Source: Phaeoceros laevis
Lineage: Eukaryota; Anthocerotophyta; Anthocerotopsida; Notothyladales
DNA length: 64,000 nt
Assembly (NCBI GenBank): GCA_049999765.1
Contig: JBNGIQ010008489.1
Location: 31,386-95,385, forward strand
Reading direction: 5' to 3'
How positions within the stretch are numbered: the stretch's first letter is position 1; the number at the start of each line of letters is the position of its first letter. Shown here in pieces: positions 1 through 7,341 of the stretch. The notes under the pieces were generated by a model. The model saw only the letters and a list, made by a program, of their open reading frames with translations. It searched no databases and was not told the origin of the DNA. A program made the position numbers and the translations under genes.

Positions 1-125
1 GCGGCGTTGAGGAGGAGGCGCGGGCTGGAGGAGGAGGCGCGGGCTAGAGGAGGCGGCGTTGAGGAGGAGGGCACAGCTGGAGGAGGGCGCTTCTCCAACA
101 GCCCGCGCGGAGGAGCGCGCGCTCC
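1..125. repeat. GGAGGA-rich low-complexity DNA
   Basis: Purine-rich, GC-rich degenerate repeats of a GGAGGAGGCGCGGGCT-like motif run to about base 110 and turn into the complementary CTCCTCC pattern near 120-130, so the end can fold back. No reading frame here resembles a protein. It may continue left of the window. Confidence 0.7.
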
Positions 126-204
126 TCCTCGAAGGCAGTAATGAAACTTTTTTTTTAATTTTAACAACTTTTAATTAATTTCATTGTTCCGTGCGTTTCG
201 GACG

Positions 205-284
205 CGTTGCGAACGCACCGTGCGTTCAAAACGCGTTTCGAGTTAGACCGTTGCGAACGCACCGTGCGTTCAAAACGCGTTTCG
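205..284. repeat. Two exact 36-bp direct repeats with internal palindromes
   Basis: Bases 205-240 recur exactly at 249-284 with 8 bases between, a period of 44. Each copy contains a near-perfect palindrome (GAACGCAC, one base, GTGCGTTC) followed by a GCGTT/AACGC half palindrome. The unit is CpG-rich in AT-rich surroundings. It could be a short satellite, a protein-binding array or a transposon end; nothing in the sequence decides this. It lies about 380 bases upstream of the serpin start. Confidence 0.85.
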
Positions 285-393
285 CGCAACTAAGTGAAAA
301 ACACTTGCGTTTTTTTCGCGATTAGAGTAAAAAACGAAAACTATCACGTTTTAGTAGTAAAATGCGGAGTTAGCGGTAACTATGGTTCCGTTG

Positions 394-402
394 GTCTATA
401 AG
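394..402 (+). promoter_or_regulatory. Possible TATA element upstream of the serpin
   Basis: A TCTATAAG-like element lies about 265 bases before the serpin ATG. It would imply a 5' UTR of roughly 230 bases. Bases 285-665 hold no other convincing feature. The call rests on motif and position only. Confidence 0.3.
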
Positions 403-665
403 AAACCCTTATACCATTGCTTGGGTGGAATCTCTTAGAAATAGGCTTGACGAAGTTACCCGGTCGAGTGAAACATACGACACATTATTAGAAGAGACGT
501 GGGTCTGATGACGATATGCCACGTTGCCAGGTGTCCACTACCAACATTTCAGAGTTGCCAATTCGACTCGCCTAGGCTCACACATGCACCGGCAATTCGG
601 AACAGAGCAGGTTTTCCGAGGGTACAAGTATTGCTCTTCAAGCAGGAAGCTGCCTCCCCGCTGAA

Positions 666-1924
666 ATGGATTTTAGGGGCGAGATCCTGAAGCAGACTGG
701 TTTCACAGTGGAGCTATACGGAAGACTCGCTGAGGCAAATCCGTCTAGCAATGTGGTGGTCTCCCCAATCAGTGTGTCACTGACCTTGGCTATGGTTGCA
801 GCCGGGGCTCGAGGTCCGACTCTGGACCAGTTCTACTCCAGCTTGAAGCTGCCATCCGGAGATTTCCTTCACGAATTCGCCTCCCAGGTGAAGAGCATCA
901 TTCTCACGGATGCCAGCGGCAGTGGCGGCCCGTCTCTGGTGCTGGCCAATGGGGTTTGGGTGGAGAAGTCGTTGGAAGTGAAGCCCTCGTTCCTGGAGAT
1001 TTTGAAGGAGAAACATCACAGCTGTGCGCGGCACTCGGACTTTTTGCACAAGGTATCCTTGTCAGCTCGCTGAGACAGCTGGAACTTTTGCGGCACCTCT
1101 TTCGAGAAATATGCATGCGTTGATCGTGTATGCTGTGACATGGCTTGTGCAAACATTTTCAGGCGGAAGATGCAAGGCAAGAGCTCAACGAGTGGGCGGA
1201 AAAAGAAACGCAAGGGAGGATCAAGGACTTGCTGCCACCGAATGCGGTAACTGGCGACACTGTGGTGGTATTGGCCAATGCGATCTACTTCAAGGGCACC
1301 TGGGAGCAGCAGTTTCTTCCCTCGGAGACCAAGGACGGCACATTTCATCTGCTGGATGGCAAGACTGTCACTGTTCCTATGATGACCAGCACCAAGCAAC
1401 ACTACGTGGCGCACTTCCCGCAGGACTCCTACACAGCACTCAAGTTGCCCTACGCTAGGGGCAGTGACAGGCGAGCCTTTTCGATGTACATTTTGCTGCC
1501 GGACGAGAAGGCAGGGTTAGCCGATCTGGAGAAGAAGCTCACACCATCCTTGATCCAGCGGGACTTGCACACACTGAGGCAGGGCCCCGTGGGAGAGTTC
1601 CAGCTACCACGCTTCAAAATCTCCTCGCAGTTTGATGTCCCGGAGGTGTTGCAGAGCCTGGGCCTGGTGCTGCCGTTCTCCAGGGAAGCAGACTTCTCCC
1701 ATCTCACGGATGCCCCAGTGTCCCTGTCCAATGTGTTTCATAAGGCTTTTGTGGAGGTGAACGAGGAGGGAACGGAGGCGGCTGCTGCCACTGCTGCCAC
1801 TGTCAAGTTGAAAGGAATTTCTATGCCTGTAGATTTTGTGGCGGACCATCCATTCCTGTTTCTCATCAAGGAAGACCAGACTGACGTTGTGCTGTTTATA
1901 GGCAGGGTAACCCAGCCGGAGTAA
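666..1924 (+). CDS. Serpin, plant LR-type, P1 lysine
   Basis: Two exons, 666-1052 and 1163-1924, joined in phase 0 with a GT-AG intron of 110 bases, give 382 residues, the usual length for a plant serpin without signal peptide. The N-terminal helix segment with the SNVVVSPISVSLTLAM pattern, the breach and shutter segments, and the C-terminal ADHPFLFLI and VVLFIGRV strands are all present. The reactive-centre loop has the inhibitory hinge EEGTEAAAATAAT at residues 330-342. Counting from the P15 glycine (332), P1 is Lys346 with Leu at P2, where flowering-plant LR serpins have Leu-Arg. Known family members are cytosolic and trap serine proteases or metacaspases with basic P1 preference, so an inhibitor of Lys/Arg-cleaving proteases is inferred. 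The ATG at 666 is chosen because the conserved N-terminus follows at once. Confidence 0.93.
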
Positions 1925-2525
1925 CGGATTGTATGGAGATAGGGCATCCGACAAGTGCCTGCGTTTTTGTGAGAGCTTGGTGGATCCACGTGGCTACAGT
2001 TTGTCAAGGATTTGACGGACACTGGCATCCACGTCGGGCATGGTTGCGGATAGCGAGTTTTGCTCATTCGATGGAGGACAGTTTGCCCTATGTGGACCAC
2101 CTCTGAACCGATTCATCCAGTAGTGGAGGTGTTTCCACGGTCTACGGGTCCCATTTGCTGCTGATTCCTGCCTTGCAAATGGGGACCCCAGCTTGAAACA
2201 GTGGGGGTGAACTTGTTGCACACCAGCAAAATTGTATGGCTGGTGACATGGTCCCCTTGAGCTTGAAGAGCAGGGCTGTGGTGTTTGTGGAAAGACCCAA
2301 CGGCTCTAGTGAAGGGCCATGTCCTCGTTAGAGAGTGCCTTCTTGACGTCCAACTTGGTTCAGTTCCAAGATGGATGGACAACAGGACTTGTGTGATGAC
2401 CGTACTTAATCACTTCTTGCTACAGTACTTGCTTCTTGCAAAGGTTAAATTTCCGGTTGTTCACAGGGACTACCGCCAGCAAAGAAGTTCAGAGTGCCTA
2501 GTATAACTTTTATTTTACGGTGCCT
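1925..2525. other. Serpin 3' flank, no gene seen
   Basis: About 600 bases after the serpin stop without a coding frame that resembles a protein. It presumably holds the 3' UTR and polyadenylation signals of the serpin and the 3' flank of the minus-strand exon that ends at 2526. Confidence 0.5.
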
Positions 2526-2777
2526 CTAGACGGGCTTCATGGTGACTTCGAAGCGAAGGTTGGTTTTACCCTGCTGGGAAAGACCGTGCCGGCCATTGGT
2601 GGTAAAGTGGACTTTAGCTTTGTGCTTGGTGCTGCCGTTCCAGAAGAGCGCAGGTTTCACGGGAATGGTGAACCAACGTTCAGGTGTGCCTGGCATTTGT
2701 TTGGCGAAACTGCACCACAAATGAGAGCCGAGGCGACCGCAGTCACACCTGTTGGTACTCCGGAAGGGCAGTGCTAC
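2526..2777 (-). CDS. Unrecognised terminal coding exon
   Basis: The minus-strand frame from about 2777 to the stop at 2526-2528 reads as real protein: cysteine and aromatic residues (around STNRCDCGRLGSHLWC), a stretch with PERWFTIPVKPALFWNG, then KAKVHFTTNG and NLRFEVTMKPV at the end. It opens just after candidate acceptor AGs near 2778-2781 and has no initiator methionine, so it looks like the last exon of a longer gene whose earlier exons lie to the right. I cannot name the family. One candidate upstream exon lies at about 3029-3140, beyond the tRNA gene. The link is unproven, and the exon may belong to a broken gene. Confidence 0.45.
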   Translation of the reverse strand, partial: VALPFRSTNRCDCGRLGSHLWCSFAKQMPGTPERWFTIPVKPALFWNGSTKHKAKVHFTTNGRHGLSQQGKTNLRFEVTMKPV

Positions 2778-2889
2778 TAACTACAGCCGGCTCCCACCAC
2801 CCACCAGCAGCTTTCTCTCCTCTTCTTCATAGTGGAGAAGTCAGAATGAGCATAGGCAAAACTCTACGGCTGTGTCTGGCCTGCAGTTA

Positions 2890-2970
2890 CGTCAACAGCA
2901 GGGATCGAACCTGCGCGGGCGAACCCAACAGATTTCAAGTCTGTCGCCTTAACCACTCGGCCATGTTGAC
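2890..2970 (-). tRNA. trnS-UGA: tRNA-Ser (anticodon UGA)
   Basis: On the minus strand the sequence folds as a class II tRNA. The 7-bp acceptor stem pairs GTCAACA with TGTTGAC and G is the discriminator. The D-arm is GCCGAGTGGTTAAGGC and the anticodon loop CTTGAAA presents UGA. A long GC-rich variable arm (TGGGTTCGCCCGC region) precedes the TPsiC arm with GGTTCGATCC. The extra arm and G73 are serine identity features. No intron is visible. It is transcribed in the same direction as the flanking unrecognised exon fragments and may sit inside an intron of that gene. Confidence 0.93.
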
Positions 2971-3028
2971 AACTTACAAGCAAATATACGGCTGTTATAT
3001 CTGTACTATTCAGTTTTGGTGTCAGAAA

Positions 3029-3140
3029 GCACGGGTCCACCAGCTGTCGGGTGATCTCGTGAATCCCGTCAAAGAACGGGTCCACGTCGTAAAATGTGTA
3101 CCAGGACACGATGATCCACTGTTCCACTTGCACGCTACGC
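3029..3140 (-). pseudogene. Coding-exon remnant, copy 1
   Basis: The minus-strand frame reads VEQWIIVSWYTFYDVDPFF followed by DGIHEITRQLVDP, which looks like protein rather than chance. A diverged relative of its core (YGVDAGFDGINRI) occurs at about 3512-3600 on the same strand. It could be an exon of the gene ending at 2526, or a relic. Upstream it is abutted by DNA copied from the promoter of the ZZ-finger gene, which suggests rearrangement. Family not recognised. Confidence 0.35.
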
Positions 3141-3177
3141 GAGTCCCGATTCTCCTTCGTTGCTTTGCTTGCTTGCT

Positions 3178-3320
3178 CTACAGGTGCGCCATGGAGCATT
3201 TCAATTCCGGGTAGCCAAGCCAAGCTCCTTCACTTCATCAGCTGCTCCGCTGCGCACTGGGAACCGTCTTACAGCACTGTGAACAATATGATCCCTTCCA
3301 TGAACGAAATCCATCATGAA
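3178..3320 (+). pseudogene. Rearranged partial copy of the ZZ-finger gene 5' part
   Basis: Bases 3178-3260 resemble 4256-4335 (the promoter/start region of the 4326 gene, with the shared GCCATGGAGCATT core). They are then joined directly to 3272-3318, which resembles 5375-5421 deep inside that gene (shared core CAGCACTGTGAACAAT). The copy therefore lacks about 1 kb between the two parts and cannot encode the protein. It lies in the same orientation as the intact gene, 1 kb upstream of it. Confidence 0.7.
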
Positions 3321-3511
3321 TCGGGCGTGCTAAGGGCTGGTTTCGCCTAGTTAGCCATGTGAGAATGACAGTTACAGCAGATAGTTAGCCTGATCCCGTT
3401 AGGCTGTGTGAATTGCTAGAGGGCTTTCGACATACCAAGTGGGCAGGTACTGTAGGCAGTTGCACCACATCTAGCTGGCTTGCGGGCGGCGAGGTGGAAA
3501 AAGTTACCTCA

Positions 3512-3600
3512 ACCGATTCGGTTGATCCCGTCAAAACCGGCGTCAACGCCATAAAGGTACAAGGCCAGTTGACTTTGGCATGCCCAATCCAGGCTGGCTA
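3512..3600 (-). pseudogene. Coding-exon remnant, copy 2
   Basis: The minus-strand frame ends in LALYLYGVDAGFDGINRIG then a stop. It matches the VDPFFDGIHEI core of the remnant at 3029-3140 at both DNA and protein level, with substitutions. It adjoins the inverted-repeat arm that starts at about 3603. A short decayed paralogous exon is the simplest reading. Confidence 0.35.
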
Positions 3601-3602
3601 CT

Positions 3603-3745
3603 GCAGGACAGAGTGGAGCCTCCAACAAGCTGATCCAGCCCTGTACGATAGTCGGCCCTGTACAATAGTCGTGGACTCGTGGCCCCAGGCCGGTACCGGC
3701 TACGCCCGGGACGGGACCGCCTCTCTCTCTCTCTCTCACATCCCC
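3603..3745 (-). repeat. Inverted-repeat arm 1 (polypurine-tract-like end)
   Basis: The reverse complement of this block matches 4046-4180. Both start with AAGAGGGGGATGTGAGAG, run through a GTCCC/CGGGCGTAGCCGGT-type core and end with GGGCTGGATCAGCTTG then GGAGGCTC. Arm 1 carries a TC microsatellite at 3721-3738. A purine tract followed by TG is how the 3' LTR of a retrotransposon usually begins, so the arms could be LTR fragments in opposite orientation. No element with both ends and a target duplication is visible. Confidence 0.65.
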
Positions 3746-3854
3746 CTCTTCCTTCACGTTTGCTCCTTCACATTCGACGTCGCAACTAAGTTAACACTAC
3801 TTGGCGCAACTGCACTGCATTGCGCTAACAAGCTTCAACCACACCACCCAACTA

Positions 3855-3900
3855 TGAACCGGGACCCGTTAAGAGGGGGATGTGAGAGGGGGATGTGAGA
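3855..3900 (+). repeat. Third copy of the polypurine/TGTGAGAG end
   Basis: The GAGGGGGATGTGAGA motif occurs twice in tandem here, before the full arm at 4046. It is probably a fragment of the same repeat family. Bases 3900-4045 between them show no supported gene. Confidence 0.5.
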
Positions 3901-4045
3901 CTATCCCAAATGCCGAATGCCATAAACCCTCCTTGTAGGCTTGTACTCATGCAACACATGGCGGGGCCATGTGGCCCGTTCATGATTCATCCCGACGGGG
4001 TAGGTGAAGAGGATGGGGGCGATACAAGCCAAGGCGAAACTCATC

Positions 4046-4185
4046 CAGGACGCGTCAAGAGGGGGATGTGAGAGAGGAGGCGATCCGGTCCCGGTCTCGA
4101 GCGTGGCCGGTTACCCCGTGGGGCCGGCCACCCGACCATTGCAGGGCCGCGGGCTGGATCAGCTTGGAGGCTCAGGACAGTACTA
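4046..4185 (+). repeat. Inverted-repeat arm 2
   Basis: Plus-strand counterpart of 3603-3745, about 75 percent alike by eye, with the same purine-tract start and the same GGGCTGGATCAGCTTGGAGG end. It ends about 140 bases before the start of the ZZ-finger gene, so part of that gene's promoter may derive from the repeat. Confidence 0.65.
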
Positions 4186-4325
4186 GTAGTGCGTGATGAT
4201 GCACTTCAAATCTCACGCCTCCCCCAGGTCCACTCATTCTTCCACTTGCTTGCTGGTTGTGTCCGCCATGGAGCATTGCATTTCCGAGTAGTCTAGTCTA
4301 GTCCAGCTTTTTCGTCAGGTGCTCC

Positions 4326-6791
4326 GTGCGCAGAGGGATCGGCTCGCCTGAGATGGCAGGCAATTCTTGGCCCGCCAGTTGCAGCGCGTGCGACACCTGC
4401 CGGGCGCGGGAGAGCAAACAGGCTCAATACCGGGTCCTCTCAGGGCAGTACACGCAGTTGGACCAGGAGCTGCAGGGATCCAAGGTGCTGAGTGCACTCG
4501 GAGGCGTCCTCGGAGCCGCCGCCAGCATCACCGCCGCTATCTTTGTGCCAGGCATAGCCGTGACTCGCGGCGGTAATGCAGCTACGCTGCAGAAGGAGGA
4601 GCAGAGGAATCAGAAGCTGCGGCACTTGGAGGGGATGTATCACCAGATGAATGCGCTTCATTCGGAGATCGTCAGCATGATCTGTCCCTTCGGAGGGAGG
4701 CAGCAAGCGGGAGGGTATGTGGTTTCAGGGCAGGGTGGCTTCGCAGGAGGCGGAGGGGGTGGTTTCGTGCCGCGGAACCAACCCTATCAGGGCTACGACC
4801 AGTGGATGGCCGGACCGGGCCGCATCAGCGGGCGGTACAATGTGGCCGGAGGCGGCCAGTTTGATCAGCCTGGATCAGCCGGGGGCCAGTACAATCCGCC
4901 ACCACAATCCACCAGAGGCGCTCAGCTCAACACCGTGAGTGGGTACGATGGGACCTTCAATTCTCAACCTAACCCTATGGGCCCCGGACCTGGTGCGTTC
5001 AGTGGGAACTACAACAATCCTCAAACGGGATCCGTCAGCGGAAACAGCAACATGGGCTACCAGCCATCATCTACCCCCGCCGGCTTCAGCTCTGGGCAGG
5101 GACAGTACATGGCACCTGCTCCGGTGGGGGGACCTTACAATCAGCCTCCAGGCGTCAGCTGGCCAGGTTCTTTAGGTTCGTCCACAAGTCAGTTCGGGGT
5201 ACCTGGCATGAATGGCCCTTCTTACCCTACGGAGTTTGACAGCAGGCCAGGTTCTTCAGGTTCGTCCAGAAATCAGCTCGGCATCCATGGACCACCTCAC
5301 TTAGCGCCCGAGACAAGGTTTTCTCCTAGGTCGACTCAGATACTTCAGCAGCAAGAAATGTATCCAGCGCCTTCCAGCACTGTGAACAATGGTTCCTTCC
5401 ATCACCGAAATCCATCATCAGGCCACTCATCTTCCGAGTTTTCTCGTGGGGTCGTAGATGGTGGTTTCAGTGAAGCTGCCAGAGCGCAGTCCTCGGCTCC
5501 TAACCAAGTGGTTTATGCTGCCCCGGGTGGAGGTGTTTATGGGCAGCAGCAGTTTGTTGAGCCAGGCAGACCTGGTTCCTCCGGTGGCCATCCCAAGCCC
5601 AACTTGGTCCCCACTAGAAGCCACGTTGAGGACTCCAGCTCTGAGGAGTCTGATGATGAAGAGGAGGAAATCCAGCAGCACCAACAACATCCAGGCAATG
5701 GCTACACTCAGAACCAGCAGCAGGAGGACCCGAACCAGCAGCTTCAAGCGGAGCCCGTTCCTGTTATCCATGAGAACGGTCAGCATCCGCAGAGAGGCAA
5801 TGCTAATGTCCAGTACCAGCCTCAACCACAGCTGACGGTTGCACCTCCAGGGTTGGGGCCACCAGAGCTACGTTCTGTCCGTTCCAAGGATTCTTCCTCT
5901 TCGGATGATGATGAAGAGGAAGAAGATGACCACGACTTGCATGGCCAGAAACCGCATCACATGCCCATGGCTGCGGACCTGAAAGTCCCGGTCCAGGATG
6001 CTCAACCAGGCATGAGACTGGACGATGCGAGTTTGCAACGCCTCGCTTACGATAGAGCAAGTATGCCACAAACAACGGCGTCTATCAGCTACGACAGGAA
6101 CCCCGCGTATGCTACTGACCACAGGGCTCTGCAACCACAGGTCAGACCACAGCAGGATGAGCACTTACAACGGCAGACTTCCTTCGCAGGTGGAGTCCCT
6201 CAAGGAATGGCAGCCAACAGCTACGAAAGGGGACCTGCTCCTCCTGTCTACGGTTCAGTGATGCAACAAGAGGAGCACTTGCAACGGCAGAGTTCTAGTG
6301 CAGGTGGAGTGCCCCAAGGAATGGTACCCACCAGCTACGAAAGGGGACCTGCTCCTCCTGTCTACGGTTCTGTGATGCAACAGAAAACCTGGCCGAGAGC
6401 TGTGGAGCTAACAGTGCCGGTGCAGGAGTTCCAGGAAGTCATGAGGCTGCAGGATGGACCCAGAGGGCCGAGAGCCCCTGCTGAGGTGCAGCCGCGTAAA
6501 GTGGTGCATAGACAGGAGTCTGAGACGCGGCGGCGAGGTGGTCCAGACCAGTGCTATCCCAAGCCCCAACGCCAGCCGCCTGCTTTGCCCGTCGCCAGAG
6601 TTGTTCCTCCAGGTGCAGCTGGGGCTCCTCCTCTGCTCTACTCGTGCGCCTCCTGCAGCAGACAGCTGCAGCCTCGAGAGTACCGATACAACTGCGATAC
6701 TTGCAAGACGTTCGACTTGTGTCCAGGCTGCTACTCCAAGCGTGAGTTCCACCATCCCTACCACAAAGAATTTACTCCGAGCTTGGTCTAA
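4326..6791 (+). CDS. Disordered G/Q/P-rich protein with C-terminal ZZ zinc finger
   Basis: One uninterrupted exon of 821 codons; a second ATG at 4353 is an equally good start. Regions in order: a Cys-bearing head (about residues 15-30); a Gly/Ala-rich hydrophobic stretch near residues 56-80 (VLSALGGVLGAAASITAAIF) that could span or enter a membrane; a short charged helix; about 600 residues rich in G, Q, P, S, N and Y with two acidic serine tracts (near EDSSSEESDDEEEE and SKDSSSSDDDEEEEDD); a 38-residue tandem repeat; and a ZZ finger at the end with four CxxC/HxxxH zinc ligand pairs (CASC, CDTC, CPGC, HPYH). ZZ fingers bind peptide or histone N-termini and autophagy receptors in other proteins; no function is known to me for this architecture. 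The low-complexity middle resembles phase-separating proteins. A broken copy of its 5' part lies at 3178-3320. Confidence 0.85.
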   Translation: MRRGIGSPEMAGNSWPASCSACDTCRARESKQAQYRVLSGQYTQLDQELQGSKVLSALGGVLGAAASITAAIFVPGIAVTRGGNAATLQKEEQRNQKLRHLEGMYHQMNALHSEIVSMICPFGGRQQAGGYVVSGQGGFAGGGGGGFVPRNQPYQGYDQWMAGPGRISGRYNVAGGGQFDQPGSAGGQYNPPPQSTRGAQLNTVSGYDGTFNSQPNPMGPGPGAFSGNYNNPQTGSVSGNSNMGYQPSSTPAGFSSGQGQYMAPAPVGGPYNQPPGVSWPGSLGSSTSQFGVPGMNGPSYPTEFDSRPGSSGSSRNQLGIHGPPHLAPETRFSPRSTQILQQQEMYPAPSSTVNNGSFHHRNPSSGHSSSEFSRGVVDGGFSEAARAQSSAPNQVVYAAPGGGVYGQQQFVEPGRPGSSGGHPKPNLVPTRSHVEDSSSEESDDEEEEIQQHQQHPGNGYTQNQQQEDPNQQLQAEPVPVIHENGQHPQRGNANVQYQPQPQLTVAPPGLGPPELRSVRSKDSSSSDDDEEEEDDHDLHGQKPHHMPMAADLKVPVQDAQPGMRLDDASLQRLAYDRASMPQTTASISYDRNPAYATDHRALQPQVRPQQDEHLQRQTSFAGGVPQGMAANSYERGPAPPVYGSVMQQEEHLQRQSSSAGGVPQGMVPTSYERGPAPPVYGSVMQQKTWPRAVELTVPVQEFQEVMRLQDGPRGPRAPAEVQPRKVVHRQESETRRRGGPDQCYPKPQRQPPALPVARVVPPGAAGAPPLLYSCASCSRQLQPREYRYNCDTCKTFDLCPGCYSKREFHHPYHKEFTPSLV
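6156..6383 (+). repeat. Two tandem 114-bp coding repeats in the ZZ protein
   Basis: Two in-frame units of 38 codons, 6156-6269 and 6270-6383, each encoding EHLQRQ...GGVPQGM...SYERGPAPPVYGSVMQQ. Differences between the units are mostly single bases, so the duplication is fairly recent. It preserves frame and lies in the disordered part of the protein. Confidence 0.9.
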
Positions 6792-7341
6792 TAAGGTATG
6801 TGAAGGCATTGCAACTTGCTCCTCCCTGCCTTAGCACTTCCAGTCATTGCAATGGATCACCTTGTACTGTGGGAAGATGTGAAAGCAAGAGACCACCAGA
6901 ATGATGATACGTGCTCTCCAGAAATGATAGAAATCATCATTCTGGGTACGGCTCCTTGTCACGGGATCCTTGCTTGTTGGATGCCTATTCGCAGGCGAAG
7001 TACGCTCTGAAATTGGCGGTCGCTTTAGAACTGGCATTGAGTATATTTTCTCTGGAGAAGGGGCCTAACTTCTGTATTCGATCTTGTAATAAGAGCCCTG
7101 TCGTTTTCGATGCTCTGTTACGGAGTCTGTAGGACTGATTTGAATAAACAAGGAGCAGTTATGATCTGAAAGAATAATCAGAGAGCGGTCAAGCTAGACT
7201 AGAGTCACTAGACGTTCAGGCCCTACCTGTCACCTTGAGAAAGATTGTTGCGCACCATTTCTTGCGGGGCTGATGTTTTGGCAAGGTTCTAATTAAACCA
7301 ACTCTTCGTGCATTGGAAGCTTGTTTTCTTCTACGTCCCTT
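6792..7341. other. Convergent 3' flanks of the ZZ and dynein genes
   Basis: The two genes converge here, with 550 bases between stops. Only 3' UTR material is expected; an AATAAA at about 7144 suits the plus-strand gene. No coding frame, RNA gene or notable repeat was seen. Confidence 0.5.

Noticed and set aside
499-690. Open frame ending just inside the serpin
   Set aside because: Different frame from the serpin, no resemblance to protein; probably 5' UTR or promoter.
3603-4185. Complete LTR retrotransposon
   Set aside because: Only end-like fragments are present, in opposite orientation, less than 600 bases apart and without internal polymerase genes or target duplications.
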